This document shows positions 21,298-28,258 of a DNA stretch of 64,000 nucleotides, piece after piece. The stretch comes from Cupriavidus cauae (GTDB lineage: Bacteria; Pseudomonadota; Gammaproteobacteria; Burkholderiales; Burkholderiaceae). Each line of letters begins with the position of its first letter. Position 1 is the first letter of the stretch. The translations under genes were made by a program, and so were the position numbers. The notes under the pieces are model-generated. The model worked only from the letters and a program-made list of their open reading frames with translations, was not told where the DNA came from and made no database searches. The stretch lies in contig NZ_VWRN01000023.1 of assembly GCF_008632125.1 (NCBI RefSeq), forward strand, positions 120,872 to 184,871. Reading direction: 5' to 3'.

Positions 21298-21688
21298 GGG
21301 CAAGGCTCCTCGTCCCGGACGAGCGACGGAGGACCGTCGCCGCCGCTTCCTTCGCCGTTTTTTTCGCTTGGTTCTCGGCCTGCTTTGCCGCTGTTCCTGC
21401 CGCGTGCTCTTTTACTGACCTCGATCGCCTGCTGTTCCGCCTGCTTTACCCTTTGTCGTGCGGGCCGCCTGCCAGTTCACCGGCCCCCTTTTTCGTATGC
21501 TAGCTCGCTTTGCCGGGCGCAGTTAGTCGGGGCGACCCCGCACGGCGCCGCCAGGCCGACCCGCTCTCCTGCAGGGTTATGTGGCGAGAAGGCCGACAAA
21601 TAGGAATCATTATCGTTTATACTCACGCGCTGACACGCTGCCAGAGAGTGGCGCTCCCCCGGGCTTTGACTTTGAAGGAGCGTTTATC
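21298..21688. other. Intergenic region between the AAA gene and the Fur-associated microORF
   Basis: The left half (21298-21590) is divergent leader sequence with T-rich stretches and no convincing gene. The right half holds a Fur-box-like site, a -10-like hexamer and the ribosome-binding site of a 21-codon reading frame, listed separately. Confidence 0.6.
21596..21623 (+). promoter_or_regulatory. Fur-box-like site and -10 box upstream of the tonB cluster
   Basis: Bases 21596-21614 match 13 of 19 positions of the classical Fur box; the last ten (aatcattatc) match perfectly. A TATACT at 21618-21623 could serve as the -10 box, with cgacaa/gacaaa as a weak -35. Fur with iron would block this promoter. 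That fits TonB-ExbB-ExbD, which energise siderophore and heme uptake. Confidence 0.65.
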
Positions 21689-21754
21689 ATGGAACTGCTG
21701 ATTAGCCTGCTGGTTGGTTGCGGTATTTCGCTGGTGCTGTTTCGCCGTAAATAG
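21689..21754 (+). CDS. Small membrane microprotein candidate, 21 residues
   Basis: ATG at 21689 is preceded by a strong AAGGAG at eight bases and opens a 21-codon frame ending in TAG. The peptide starts MELLISLLVG and ends LVLFRRK: one hydrophobic helix with a basic tail, the topology of an N-out, C-in inner-membrane microprotein. Codon use (ATT, AGC, GTT, GGT) is far less GC-biased at third positions than the surrounding genes. It lies between the Fur-box-like promoter and tonB, so it should be co-transcribed with tonB-exbB-exbD. I do not recognise a family. It could instead be a leader peptide. Confidence 0.55.
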   Translation: MELLISLLVGCGISLVLFRRK

Positions 21755-21876
21755 AGATTGCTGGAACGGCTGCAGACCAGCCGAATCGCCGCGCCGCTCG
21801 CGCCCGACACACCGTAGCCGCCTTCGGGCGGAAGGCCGCGCCTGCAACGCCGGTTAGCCGAAATTTGTTGTCTCAC

Positions 21877-22542
21877 ATGTTCGATCAACGTTTCCTGAAG
21901 ATCACGCTTGCCGTTCTGCTTTTCCACGCCGGCCTGCTGTATCTGATCCAGAGTGGGCTCGCGCGCAAGATGACCGAAGCGGTGATCGCGCCCGAAATCA
22001 TCGCCCGTATCATTCCGCTGGAACCGCCGCAGCAGCCGGCACCGGAGCCGCCCAAGCCGACGCCGAAACCGGAGACCCCGCCCAAGCAGGTCAAGGTCAC
22101 CAAGCCGACGCCGCAGCCCAAGCCGCAACCGAAGCCGGAGCCGCGCATCGAGCCGACGCCGGCGCTGCCGCCGACCCCGACCGCGGTGGAAGCGCCGCCC
22201 GCACCACCGGCTCCGCCCGCCCCTCCGCCGCCGCCCGAGCCGGCACCGGTCGCCACCGGTCCGCGCGCCGTCGGGATCGGCGAGATTCAATGCACGCCGC
22301 CGCAACCGACCTACCCGTCGCAATCGCGGCGGATGGGCGAGACCGGCAAGACCGTGGTGCGCCTGACCACCGACGATACCGGCAAGGTCGTCAAGACCGC
22401 CGTAGTGAGCTCCAGCGGCTCGTCGCGCCTGGACCAGGCCGCGATCGACGCGGTCCAGCGGATGCGCTGCAAGCCTTATGTCGAGAATGGTCGTGCGATC
22501 GCGGTCACCGCGCAGCAGCCGATCGCTTTCGAGCTGAACTGA
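21877..22542 (+). CDS. tonB: TonB energy-transducing protein
   Basis: This 221-residue protein has a single N-terminal transmembrane helix (about 8-24) and a long Pro/Lys/Glu-rich periplasmic spacer (about 48-130, PKPTPKPE-like repeats). Its C-terminal TonB domain has YPSQSRRMGETG, the typical contact region with TonB boxes of outer-membrane receptors. It transmits proton-motive force from ExbB-ExbD to receptors for siderophores and heme. ATG at 21877 is preferred over two upstream TTG codons. No strong ribosome-binding site is visible. ExbB follows 46 bases downstream. Confidence 0.93.
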   Translation: MFDQRFLKITLAVLLFHAGLLYLIQSGLARKMTEAVIAPEIIARIIPLEPPQQPAPEPPKPTPKPETPPKQVKVTKPTPQPKPQPKPEPRIEPTPALPPTPTAVEAPPAPPAPPAPPPPPEPAPVATGPRAVGIGEIQCTPPQPTYPSQSRRMGETGKTVVRLTTDDTGKVVKTAVVSSSGSSRLDQAAIDAVQRMRCKPYVENGRAIAVTAQQPIAFELN

Positions 22543-22588
22543 TTTGAACTGAACCCTCCATACGATTTACGACTTACCAGGAACCATC

Positions 22589-23317
22589 ATGCAGGACCTC
22601 GGACTCAGCCATCTGTGGGCGCAAGGCGATTTCGTCATGCGTGCGACCGCCATCATTCTGCTCGTCATGTCGCTGGCGTCATGGATCGTGATTCTCACCA
22701 AGGCGTGGGATCTGGTCCGCCTGAAGAAAATGGCGCAGGGCGCGGAAAAGCGCTTCTGGCATTCGGACGATTTCGACCATGCGCTCGAAACGCTCGGCAG
22801 CAGCGAATCGAATCCGTTCCGCACGCTGGCGCTGACCGGCAAGGAAGCGGCCCAGCACCATCGCGCCAGCCAGCCGCAGCTGCATGACGTGATGGATATT
22901 TCCGACTGGCTGACCCGCTCGCTCAAGAGCGCGATCGACGATGCCGTTTCGCGCATGCAGTCGGGCCTGGCCATCCTCGCCTCGGTGGGCTCGACCGCGC
23001 CGTTCGTCGGCCTGTTCGGCACCGTCTGGGGCATCTACCACGCGCTGATCGGCATCGGCGCCTCGGGCGTGCCGACCATCGACAAGGTCGCCGGCCCGGT
23101 CGGCGAAGCGCTGATCATGACGGCCTTCGGCCTGGCCGTGGCGATCCCCGCGGTGCTCGGCTACAACGCGCTGACGCGCGGCAACAAGGCGGTGATCTCG
23201 AAGCTGAACCGCTTCGCGCACGATCTGCACGCCTACTTCGTCACCGGCGCCCGCGTGCGCCCGACCGGCACCCGCGCCGCCGACGACAACGCGGTGCGCC
23301 TCGCGGTCAAGAACTGA
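22589..23317 (+). CDS. exbB: ExbB, proton channel subunit of the TonB system
   Basis: This 242-residue member of the MotA/TolQ/ExbB family has three hydrophobic segments (about 13-35, 130-155 and 170-195). The family signature spans STAPFVGLFGTVWGI and the glycine-rich third helix. With ExbD it forms the proton-driven motor that energises TonB in the inner membrane. The position between tonB and exbD and the shared strand indicate one operon, probably iron-repressed. Confidence 0.95.
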   Translation: MQDLGLSHLWAQGDFVMRATAIILLVMSLASWIVILTKAWDLVRLKKMAQGAEKRFWHSDDFDHALETLGSSESNPFRTLALTGKEAAQHHRASQPQLHDVMDISDWLTRSLKSAIDDAVSRMQSGLAILASVGSTAPFVGLFGTVWGIYHALIGIGASGVPTIDKVAGPVGEALIMTAFGLAVAIPAVLGYNALTRGNKAVISKLNRFAHDLHAYFVTGARVRPTGTRAADDNAVRLAVKN

Positions 23318-23355
23318 ACTGACGCGGACCGCCCTCCGCTCGAAAGGAAGTCATC

Positions 23356-23769
23356 ATGGCATTCGGTACTCTCGACGATGACGATGACGCAGTCATGAGC
23401 GAGATCAACATGACGCCGCTGGTCGACGTCATGCTCGTGCTGCTGATCATCTTCATCATCACCATCCCGGTGATCAATCACGCGGTCAAGATCGACCTGC
23501 CGCGTGCGACCAATCAGCCCAACGATCCCAAGCCGCAGAACATCAACCTGTCGATCGACGCGGCCGGCAAGGTGTTCTGGAACCAGCAGGAGATCGACGA
23601 CACGACGCTGCAGAACAATATCGCGCAGGCGGCCCAGCAACAGCCGCAGCCCGAGCTGCATCTGCGCGCCGACCGCGACGTGCGCTACGAGCGCGTGGCC
23701 GAGGTGATGGCCGCCGCGCAGCACGGCGGTCTCGGCAAGATCGGCTTCATCACGGAGCCGAAGCAGTAA
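23356..23769 (+). CDS. exbD: ExbD, motor subunit of the TonB system
   Basis: This 137-residue protein has a short cytoplasmic N-terminus ending in EINMTPLVDVMLVLLIIFI. The transmembrane aspartate of that segment (in PLVDV) is the conserved proton-carrying residue of ExbD/TolR. A periplasmic domain follows. AAGGAAG lies upstream of the ATG. A strong terminator closes the operon 40 bases after the stop. Confidence 0.95.
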   Translation: MAFGTLDDDDDAVMSEINMTPLVDVMLVLLIIFIITIPVINHAVKIDLPRATNQPNDPKPQNINLSIDAAGKVFWNQQEIDDTTLQNNIAQAAQQQPQPELHLRADRDVRYERVAEVMAAAQHGGLGKIGFITEPKQ

Positions 23770-23808
23770 GACCCCCAGCGGCGCGCAGTGCCGCGCCGCT
23801 TTCCCCAA

Positions 23809-23833
23809 GCCCCACCCTGCGGTGGGGCTTTTT
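23809..23833 (+). terminator. Rho-independent terminator of the tonB-exbB-exbD operon
   Basis: A perfect 8-bp stem (gccccacc / ggtggggc) with a ctgc loop is followed by TTTTTCTTTT. Confidence 0.92.
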
Positions 23834-23910
23834 CTTTTGTGTTTCGAATGAAACCAAATGCGTTTTTTGGCAGCGCTGCCTTCGGCCGCCCGATATCATG
23901 CACAGAGTCG

Positions 23911-23939
23911 TTGTAATGATAACGATTCTCATTTAATAT
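23911..23939 (+). promoter_or_regulatory. Fur-regulated promoter of the HemP-type gene
   Basis: TTGTAA (23911-23916) and TAATAT (23934-23939) are separated by 17 bases. The spacer holds TGATAAC-G-ATTCTCA (23917-23931), which matches 12 of 14 positions of the 7-1-7 Fur box. Iron-loaded Fur would cover the promoter completely. The predicted transcript starts near 23946, about 70 bases before the gene. Confidence 0.8.
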
Positions 23940-24014
23940 GAACGGAACGACGGCAGCCACCTTTTCCATTCCCGGCGCCGTGACACCGACCATCCCCGAA
24001 CAGGAGCCCCATCG

Positions 24015-24359
24015 ATGAGCACCCTAGCCTTGCCGCTGACGCAACCGCGCGAAGTCACCCGCCGCCGCCTGTCGCTGCGCCGCGTGGTGGTGAACGAGAA
24101 TCCGGCGCCGAACGCGCGCCGCGAGACTGCGGCGCCTTCGGCGATGGCGACGGTCAAGTCGGCGGTGGCCCGCCTCGAAGCGCTGGTGCGCGACAATCGC
24201 AGCGCCAATGCGGCTGCCCATGCGGCCCTCGCACAGACCGCCGAGGCGGTGCCGCTGGAAGCGCTGATGCGGGGCGCGACCACGCTGCCGATCCTGCATA
24301 ACGGCGAGGTCTACACGCTGCGCAAGACGCGCTACGGAAAACTGATTCTGACGAAGTAA
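24015..24359 (+). CDS. hemP: HemP/HmuP-type hemin uptake protein with long N-terminal extension
   Basis: The C-terminal 35-40 residues (TLPILHNGEVYTLRKTRYGKLILTK, split here as LPILHNGEVY and TRYGKLILTK) are the hallmark of the HemP/HmuP family, small proteins linked to heme uptake or its activation. Usual members are about 60-70 residues; this one has 114. The first 75 residues are basic and Ala-rich and not part of the family core. A shorter product from the internal ATG in PSAMATVK would match family length. The Fur-controlled promoter upstream supports an iron/heme role. No heme receptor or hmuTUV genes are adjacent. Confidence 0.8.
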   Translation: MSTLALPLTQPREVTRRRLSLRRVVVNENPAPNARRETAAPSAMATVKSAVARLEALVRDNRSANAAAHAALAQTAEAVPLEALMRGATTLPILHNGEVYTLRKTRYGKLILTK

Positions 24360-24408
24360 GCCGCCCGCCGTGGCATGCCGCATCGCGCGGCATCCCGGCA
24401 TCGGGCAA

Positions 24409-24429
24409 CCCGCTCCAGGACGGAGCGGG
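24409..24429. repeat. GC-rich hairpin between the convergent HemP and HbpS-type genes
   Basis: A perfect 8-bp inverted repeat (cccgctcc / ggagcggg) with a five-base loop sits 50 bases after the hemP stop and 58 bases from the stop of the convergent gene. It lacks a T-run, so intrinsic termination is uncertain. Confidence 0.4.
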
Positions 24430-24486
24430 CGCGGCCGCCGCAACCGCCGGCGGCCGATGAAGAACGATCAGGCCGAAGCCGCCGGA

Positions 24487-24894
24487 TCAGACACCCAGCG
24501 CGGCAATGCCTGCACGGCCGATCTGCGCATCCTCGCTGGACTTGACGCCCGACACGCCCACCGCGCCGACCACCTGGTCGCCGGCGATAATGGGCACGCC
24601 GCCTTCCAGCATGCCCTGCAGCACCGGCGCCGTCATGAACGAATTGCGGCCGTTGTTGATCATGTCTTCGTAGATCTTCGATTCGCGGCGGCCCAGCGCC
24701 GAGGTGCGGGCCTTTTCGGTCGCGATATAGGCGGAGATCGGCGCAGCGCCGTCGAGCCGCTGCAGGGCCAGCAGATGGCCGCCGTCATCGACGATGGCGA
24801 TCGAGACGGCCCAGTGATGGGCCTTGGCCTCGGCTTCGGCTGCGGCCATCACCTTCTTCACGTCTTCCGCAGTCAGCACGGACTTTTGCTGCAT
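24487..24894 (-). CDS. HbpS/GlcG family protein (putative heme-binding)
   Basis: This 135-residue protein belongs to the GlcG/HbpS (DUF336) fold family: VMAAAEAEAKAHHW, the AIVDDGGHLLALQRLDGA strand-turn region and GGVPIIAGDQVVGAVGVSG are all typical. Some relatives bind heme or cobalamin-like ligands; others are of unknown function in glycolate clusters. The location beside a HemP gene makes a heme link plausible but not proven. ATG at 24894 is used because AGGAG precedes it at six bases and family similarity starts there. No signal peptide is visible, so a cytoplasmic site is likely. Confidence 0.85.
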   Translation of the reverse strand: MQQKSVLTAEDVKKVMAAAEAEAKAHHWAVSIAIVDDGGHLLALQRLDGAAPISAYIATEKARTSALGRRESKIYEDMINNGRNSFMTAPVLQGMLEGGVPIIAGDQVVGAVGVSGVKSSEDAQIGRAGIAALGV

Positions 24895-24995
24895 ACCACT
24901 CTCCTGAATCGATAAACAATGAGCCGGCAGTATAGCGCCGGCACCACTTCGGTGACCACGACGCGGGCACCTTTGTCGGGCAAAACAGCCATGCC

Positions 24996-25024
24996 AAAAA
25001 AGCAAAGGGCCCCGCGGGGCCCTT
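24996..25024 (-). terminator. Rho-independent terminator downstream of the His/Tyr/Pro-rich gene
   Basis: On the minus strand a perfect 20-bp palindrome (aagggccccgcggggccctt) is followed by GCTTTTTT. It lies 26 bases after the stop of the 25051-25425 gene and before the HbpS-type gene. Confidence 0.85.
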
Positions 25025-25050
25025 GTGATCCGGATCGTCGATTCGGCGAT

Positions 25051-25425
25051 CTAGTCGCGATGATGGCGATGTCCGTGACCGCCATGCCAGTGGCCGTGCC
25101 GGCCGCCGTGATAGTGCCGGCCAGGATGGCCGTAGTAGCGCGGCGGGCCATAGTAGTGCGACGGCGGCGGGCCGTAATAGCGCGGCGGCGGACCGTAGTA
25201 GCCGTAACCCGGCCGCACCACCACCGGGGGCGGACCGTAATAGACCGGCGCGGGCGCCACTACCACGGGCGGCGGCGCGACATAGGCCGGCGGGGGATAG
25301 TAGGCGGGACCGCCGACCACGACGCCCGGCACGCCGATCACCACGCCGACGTCGACACGGGCCATCGCGGCGCCTGAGGCCATCGCAGCCAGCACGCCAA
25401 GCCCTGCGAGCAACCAACGTTTCAT
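25051..25425 (-). CDS. Small secreted Pro/Tyr-rich protein with His-rich tail
   Basis: This 124-residue protein has a clear Sec signal peptide (about 1-22, MKRWLLAGLGVLAAMASGAAMA). A low-complexity body of PPP/YYGPPP/VVV repeats follows (about 38-100), and the C-terminus is rich in His and Gly (HGGHGHRHHRD). AGGAG lies seven bases upstream of the ATG. Similar PXPV-like small exported proteins are common in Burkholderiales and have no assigned function. The His-rich tail could bind metal ions, which would suit the neighbouring iron/heme genes, but this is only inference. Confidence 0.82.
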   Translation of the reverse strand: MKRWLLAGLGVLAAMASGAAMARVDVGVVIGVPGVVVGGPAYYPPPAYVAPPPVVVAPAPVYYGPPPVVVRPGYGYYGPPPRYYGPPPSHYYGPPRYYGHPGRHYHGGRHGHWHGGHGHRHHRD

Positions 25426-25462
25426 GATCTTGCTCCTCGCAAGGTTGATCTTGATACCCGTA

Positions 25463-25524
25463 TTCTAGGCCCGGGCTAGATCACAGGTGCAACGGCGGGT
25501 TCTACATTGTTACCGCCAGTAACA
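25463..25524. promoter_or_regulatory. Two inverted repeats upstream of the His/Tyr/Pro-rich gene
   Basis: The near-palindrome tcta-g-gcccgggc-taga (about 25463-25480) and the perfect repeat tgttac-N5-gtaaca (25508-25524) lie 40-100 bases upstream of the 25425 start. They could be operators. No matching promoter hexamers are convincing. Confidence 0.35.
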
Positions 25525-25562
25525 TCCTTGCCAGGAAGGGTACGAGAGCGATCATGCGGCGC

Positions 25563-25591
25563 TTGCGTCCCGGGCGGCGACCGCCCACAAT
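25563..25591 (+). promoter_or_regulatory. Possible promoter of tRNA-Leu
   Basis: TTGCGT (25563-25568) and CACAAT (25586-25591) are spaced by 17 bases and end 14 bases before the mature tRNA 5' end. Matches to the consensus are moderate. Confidence 0.4.
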
Positions 25592-25605
25592 ACCGGGCTT
25601 GCCGT

Positions 25606-25692
25606 GCGGCCGTGGAGAAATTGGTAGACTCAGCAGACTTAAAATCTGCCGCCTTTCCGGGCTTACGGGTTCGAGTCCCGTCGGCCGCACCA
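25606..25692 (+). tRNA. tRNA-Leu (anticodon TAA)
   Basis: The 7-bp acceptor stem (gcggccg / cggccgc) closes the cloverleaf. The anticodon arm is gcaga-CTTAAAA-tctgc with TAA at 25640-25642. A long variable arm typical of class II tRNA and a T-arm with ggttcgagtcc are present. CCA is encoded at the 3' end (25690-25692). Confidence 0.97.
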
Positions 25693-25941
25693 ACCACGCC
25701 GCAAGCCCCCGCCGTACTTCTACGGTACTACCCGCGCCCCTTTGGCACCTTACCCACATTCCGGTATCACCCTGGCCTGAATCCGGTAGTACCTTGCCTC
25801 GCACCCCGGCGGCACCTGACGTCGCAGGCGGGTAGCACCTTGCCGCGCGACCGGGCGGCGCCAAGCCGATGCGGGGCCATTGCAGCCCCGCCCGCCACCC
25901 CCCTATCCCTCATCGCTCCTGCCGACGGACTCGATCGCTCG
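25693..25941. other. Gap after tRNA-Leu with degenerate short repeats
   Basis: The 249-base gap contains imperfect copies of a cggtagtaccttgcc-type motif (around 25726, 25760, 25783 and 25828) and one GC-rich hairpin (cggggc / gccccg near 25872-25888). No gene is visible. Confidence 0.5.
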
Positions 25942-27042
25942 TCACAGAAGCACCGCGCACAGCAGCGCGCCGGCACCGAGCAGGAAGACGAACAGCAGCG
26001 CGGCCAGCAGCATCGGCCTGCGGCCGGCGCGCAGCAGGTCGCCGATCCGCGTATGCAGGCCGATCGCCAACATCGCGCAGGCCAGCAGCCAGTTGTCGAA
26101 GGCAACCAGACCCCGCTTCCATTCGCTCGGCACCAGGCCGAAGGAGTTTATCGCCAGCACGGCGACGAAGCCGAGCGCGAACCAGGGGATCGCCGCCCGG
26201 ATCCGGGCCCAGTCGATGCCGCGGCGGCCGGCCGTTGCACCCTGCGCCCGGTCCTCGGCACGCGGCCACAGCGCCAGGATCAGCAGCAACGGGCCGAGCG
26301 CCAGCACACGAACCATCTTGGCCAGCACGGCGGCATCGCCCGCCGTCTCGCCGACCGCCTTGCCGGCGACGATCACCTGCGCGACCTCGTGCAGCGTGGC
26401 GCCCGTATAGATGCCGAAGGCGCGCTCGCCGACCTGCCAGTGCCAGACGTTGGTCACCAGTTCATACAGATAGGGATACAGCAGCATGCCGACGGTGCCG
26501 AACAGCACCACTGTGGCCACCGCGACCGCGGTCTGCCGGTCGTCGGTGCGCGCGATCGAGGCGACCGCGATCGCGGCCGCCGCGCCGCACACCGCGCTGC
26601 CCGCGCTGACCACCACCGCCTCGCGGCGGGTCAGGCCAAGCCACCGGGTGCCGACCCAGACTCCGACGCACAGCGTCGCCGCCAACATCAGCAACGGCGC
26701 CACCACACCGCCGACACCGAGCGCCTCGATCGAGCCGAAGGTCAGCCGCAGGCCGTACAGCGCCACGCCCAGCCGCAGCAACGTCTGCCGGGCCAGCTGC
26801 ATGCCCGGCGCCAGCGGCGCCAGCCAGTGGCGCGGCAAGGTATTGCAGGCGACCATGCCGGCGCACATGGCGAGCATCAGCGGGCTGACGCCCAATTGCG
26901 ACAGCGCCGGCAGCCCGGACAGGACCAGCGCGAGCCACGCAATCGCGCCAAGCGGCGCAAGCGTCAGCAGTCGATAACGCCAGGAAATGGCGCGGGCTGG
27001 GGCGGTAGCGGGGGCGGCGGCAGGAATCGAGGTGGTCGGCAT
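25942..27042 (-). CDS. yeiH: YeiH/UPF0324 family inner-membrane protein (putative sulfate/sulfite-related exporter)
   Basis: This 366-residue protein has about ten hydrophobic segments and the family motifs LRLGVALYGLRLT, SAGSAVCGAAAAIAVA and GIYTGATLHEVAQV. YeiH proteins are annotated as putative sulfate exporters, and in enterobacteria they are regulated by the neighbouring LysR protein YeiE. The same divergent arrangement is seen here. ATG at 27042 is chosen. An in-frame ATG at 27099 would place the start beside the operator dyad and add a basic extension. Confidence 0.85.
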   Translation of the reverse strand: MPTTSIPAAAPATAPARAISWRYRLLTLAPLGAIAWLALVLSGLPALSQLGVSPLMLAMCAGMVACNTLPRHWLAPLAPGMQLARQTLLRLGVALYGLRLTFGSIEALGVGGVVAPLLMLAATLCVGVWVGTRWLGLTRREAVVVSAGSAVCGAAAAIAVASIARTDDRQTAVAVATVVLFGTVGMLLYPYLYELVTNVWHWQVGERAFGIYTGATLHEVAQVIVAGKAVGETAGDAAVLAKMVRVLALGPLLLILALWPRAEDRAQGATAGRRGIDWARIRAAIPWFALGFVAVLAINSFGLVPSEWKRGLVAFDNWLLACAMLAIGLHTRIGDLLRAGRRPMLLAALLFVFLLGAGALLCAVLL

Positions 27043-27107
27043 GGCGCAGGGACGACATGGGCGTGGAGAATGACGCCAGCGTAACAACCGACCTCTCATC
27101 TGTAAAA

Positions 27108-27133
27108 CAGGTAATATCGTTACTTCTTACCTG
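27108..27133. promoter_or_regulatory. LysR-type operator dyad between yeiH and yeiE-like genes
   Basis: The inverted repeat CAGGTAA-N12-TTACCTG (27108-27114 and 27127-27133) is a perfect 7-bp dyad, extended by flanking aaa/ttt. It lies 11 bases upstream of the regulator start and 66 bases upstream of the yeiH-like start. This is the usual place for autoregulation and divergent activation by a LysR protein. Confidence 0.7.
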
Positions 27134-27143
27134 GTTTATAGAT

Positions 27144-28073
27144 ATGCAACATCGCCCCTTGCGGCTGACGCTGCGTCAGCTCGCCGTTTTCGTCGCCGTG
27201 GTCCAGCACGGCAGCACGACCGCCGCCGCCGATGCGGTGGCGATGTCGCAGTCCGCCGTCAGCGCCGCGCTGGCCGACCTGGAACGTGCACTGGACCGGC
27301 GCCTGTTCGACCGCATCGCCAAACGGCTGACCATCAACGAAACCGGACGGCAGTTCTTCCCGCGCGCGCTGTCGCTGCTGGATCAGGCGCACGAGCTGGA
27401 ACGCTTCGCCGCCGACGCCGGCGTGCAGTTGCGCATCGCCGCCAGCAACACCATCGGCAGCTATCTGCTGCCCGCCCTGCTGACCGGCTTCCGTCAGGCG
27501 CAGCAACAGCCCTGCGCGCTGGACCTGCGCATCGGCAATACCCATGACGTGCTGCAGGAGCTGTTGCGGCTGGAAGCCGATATCGGGCTGATCGAGGGCA
27601 CCTGCCACGAGCGCGAGCTGACCAGCGTGCATTGGTGCGACGACGAGATGGTGGTGGTCGTGGGCGCCGGGCATCCGTTGGCACAGGCCGATGGCGATCT
27701 GGGGGCGCTGCGCGAGGCGGACTGGCTGGTGCGGGAGCGCGGCTCGGGGACGCGCGAGATCGTCGAGCAACGGCTTGCCCCGCTGCTCGGGCCGCTGCGC
27801 TTTGCGCTGGAGCTCGGCAACGCCGAAGCGATCAAGCGCGCGGTGATGAGCGGCTTTGGTGTCAGCTGCCTGTCGCTGCATGTGGTGCGCGACGAGCTGG
27901 AGCGCGGCACGCTGGTGGCGCTGCGCCGCGGCCTGCCGCGGCTGGTGCGGCCCTGGCACCTGGTGGTCCATCGGGACAAGTATCCGACCCAGGGCCTGCT
28001 GGCCTTTACCGAATACCTGCGCCGGACGGCGCCACAACTGGAACTGGAAGAAGTGGAAAAGCGGGAAGGATGA
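27144..28073 (+). CDS. yeiE: LysR-family regulator, YeiE/CysB-like
   Basis: This 309-residue regulator has an N-terminal winged helix-turn-helix (about 5-65; LRQLAVFVAVVQHGSTTAAADAVAMSQSAVSAAL, split as LRQLAVFVAVVQHG and MSQSAVSAAL). Its effector domain has ASNTIGSYLLPALL, the anion-binding-like pattern of the CysB/CysL/YeiE subgroup. YeiE of enterobacteria senses sulfite. Divergent pairing with a yeiH-like gene and the intergenic dyad support the same role here, by inference. ATG at 27144 is the first start that places the helix-turn-helix correctly. Confidence 0.85.
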   Translation: MQHRPLRLTLRQLAVFVAVVQHGSTTAAADAVAMSQSAVSAALADLERALDRRLFDRIAKRLTINETGRQFFPRALSLLDQAHELERFAADAGVQLRIAASNTIGSYLLPALLTGFRQAQQQPCALDLRIGNTHDVLQELLRLEADIGLIEGTCHERELTSVHWCDDEMVVVVGAGHPLAQADGDLGALREADWLVRERGSGTREIVEQRLAPLLGPLRFALELGNAEAIKRAVMSGFGVSCLSLHVVRDELERGTLVALRRGLPRLVRPWHLVVHRDKYPTQGLLAFTEYLRRTAPQLELEEVEKREG

Positions 28074-28075
28074 GC

Positions 28076-28195
28076 GAACCGATCGGCGATCCACGCGGCG
28101 AGCCGCTCGGCGATCCACGCGGCGAGCCGCTCGGCGATCCACGCGGCGAACCGCTCGGCGATCCACGCGGCGAACCGATCGGCGTGCCAAGCGGC
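28076..28195. repeat. 24-bp minisatellite, five contiguous units
   Basis: Five head-to-tail 24-bp units (core ccgctcggcgatccacgcggc) run from the end of the LysR gene into the gap before the convergent antiporter stop. The first four units are nearly identical; the fifth is diverged. There are no spacers between units. Read in the phase of an ATG at 28070 the tract would encode GDPRGEPL repeats, but no complete gene goes with it. Confidence 0.9.
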
Positions 28196-28258
28196 AGGCC
28201 ATTCGGGGGGCCAATCGGGGGCCTATCAGGAGGCCCGGACGCGGCCCCCGCCGGATCG

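Noticed and set aside
23938..24018. 26-codon leader frame ending on the hemP start codon (ATGA overlap)
   Set aside because: Its ATG overlaps the predicted -10 box and lies upstream of the expected transcription start, so it would not be in the mRNA.
28076..28195. Possible CRISPR-like array
   Set aside because: The 24-bp units are contiguous with no unique spacers, and no cas genes are present.
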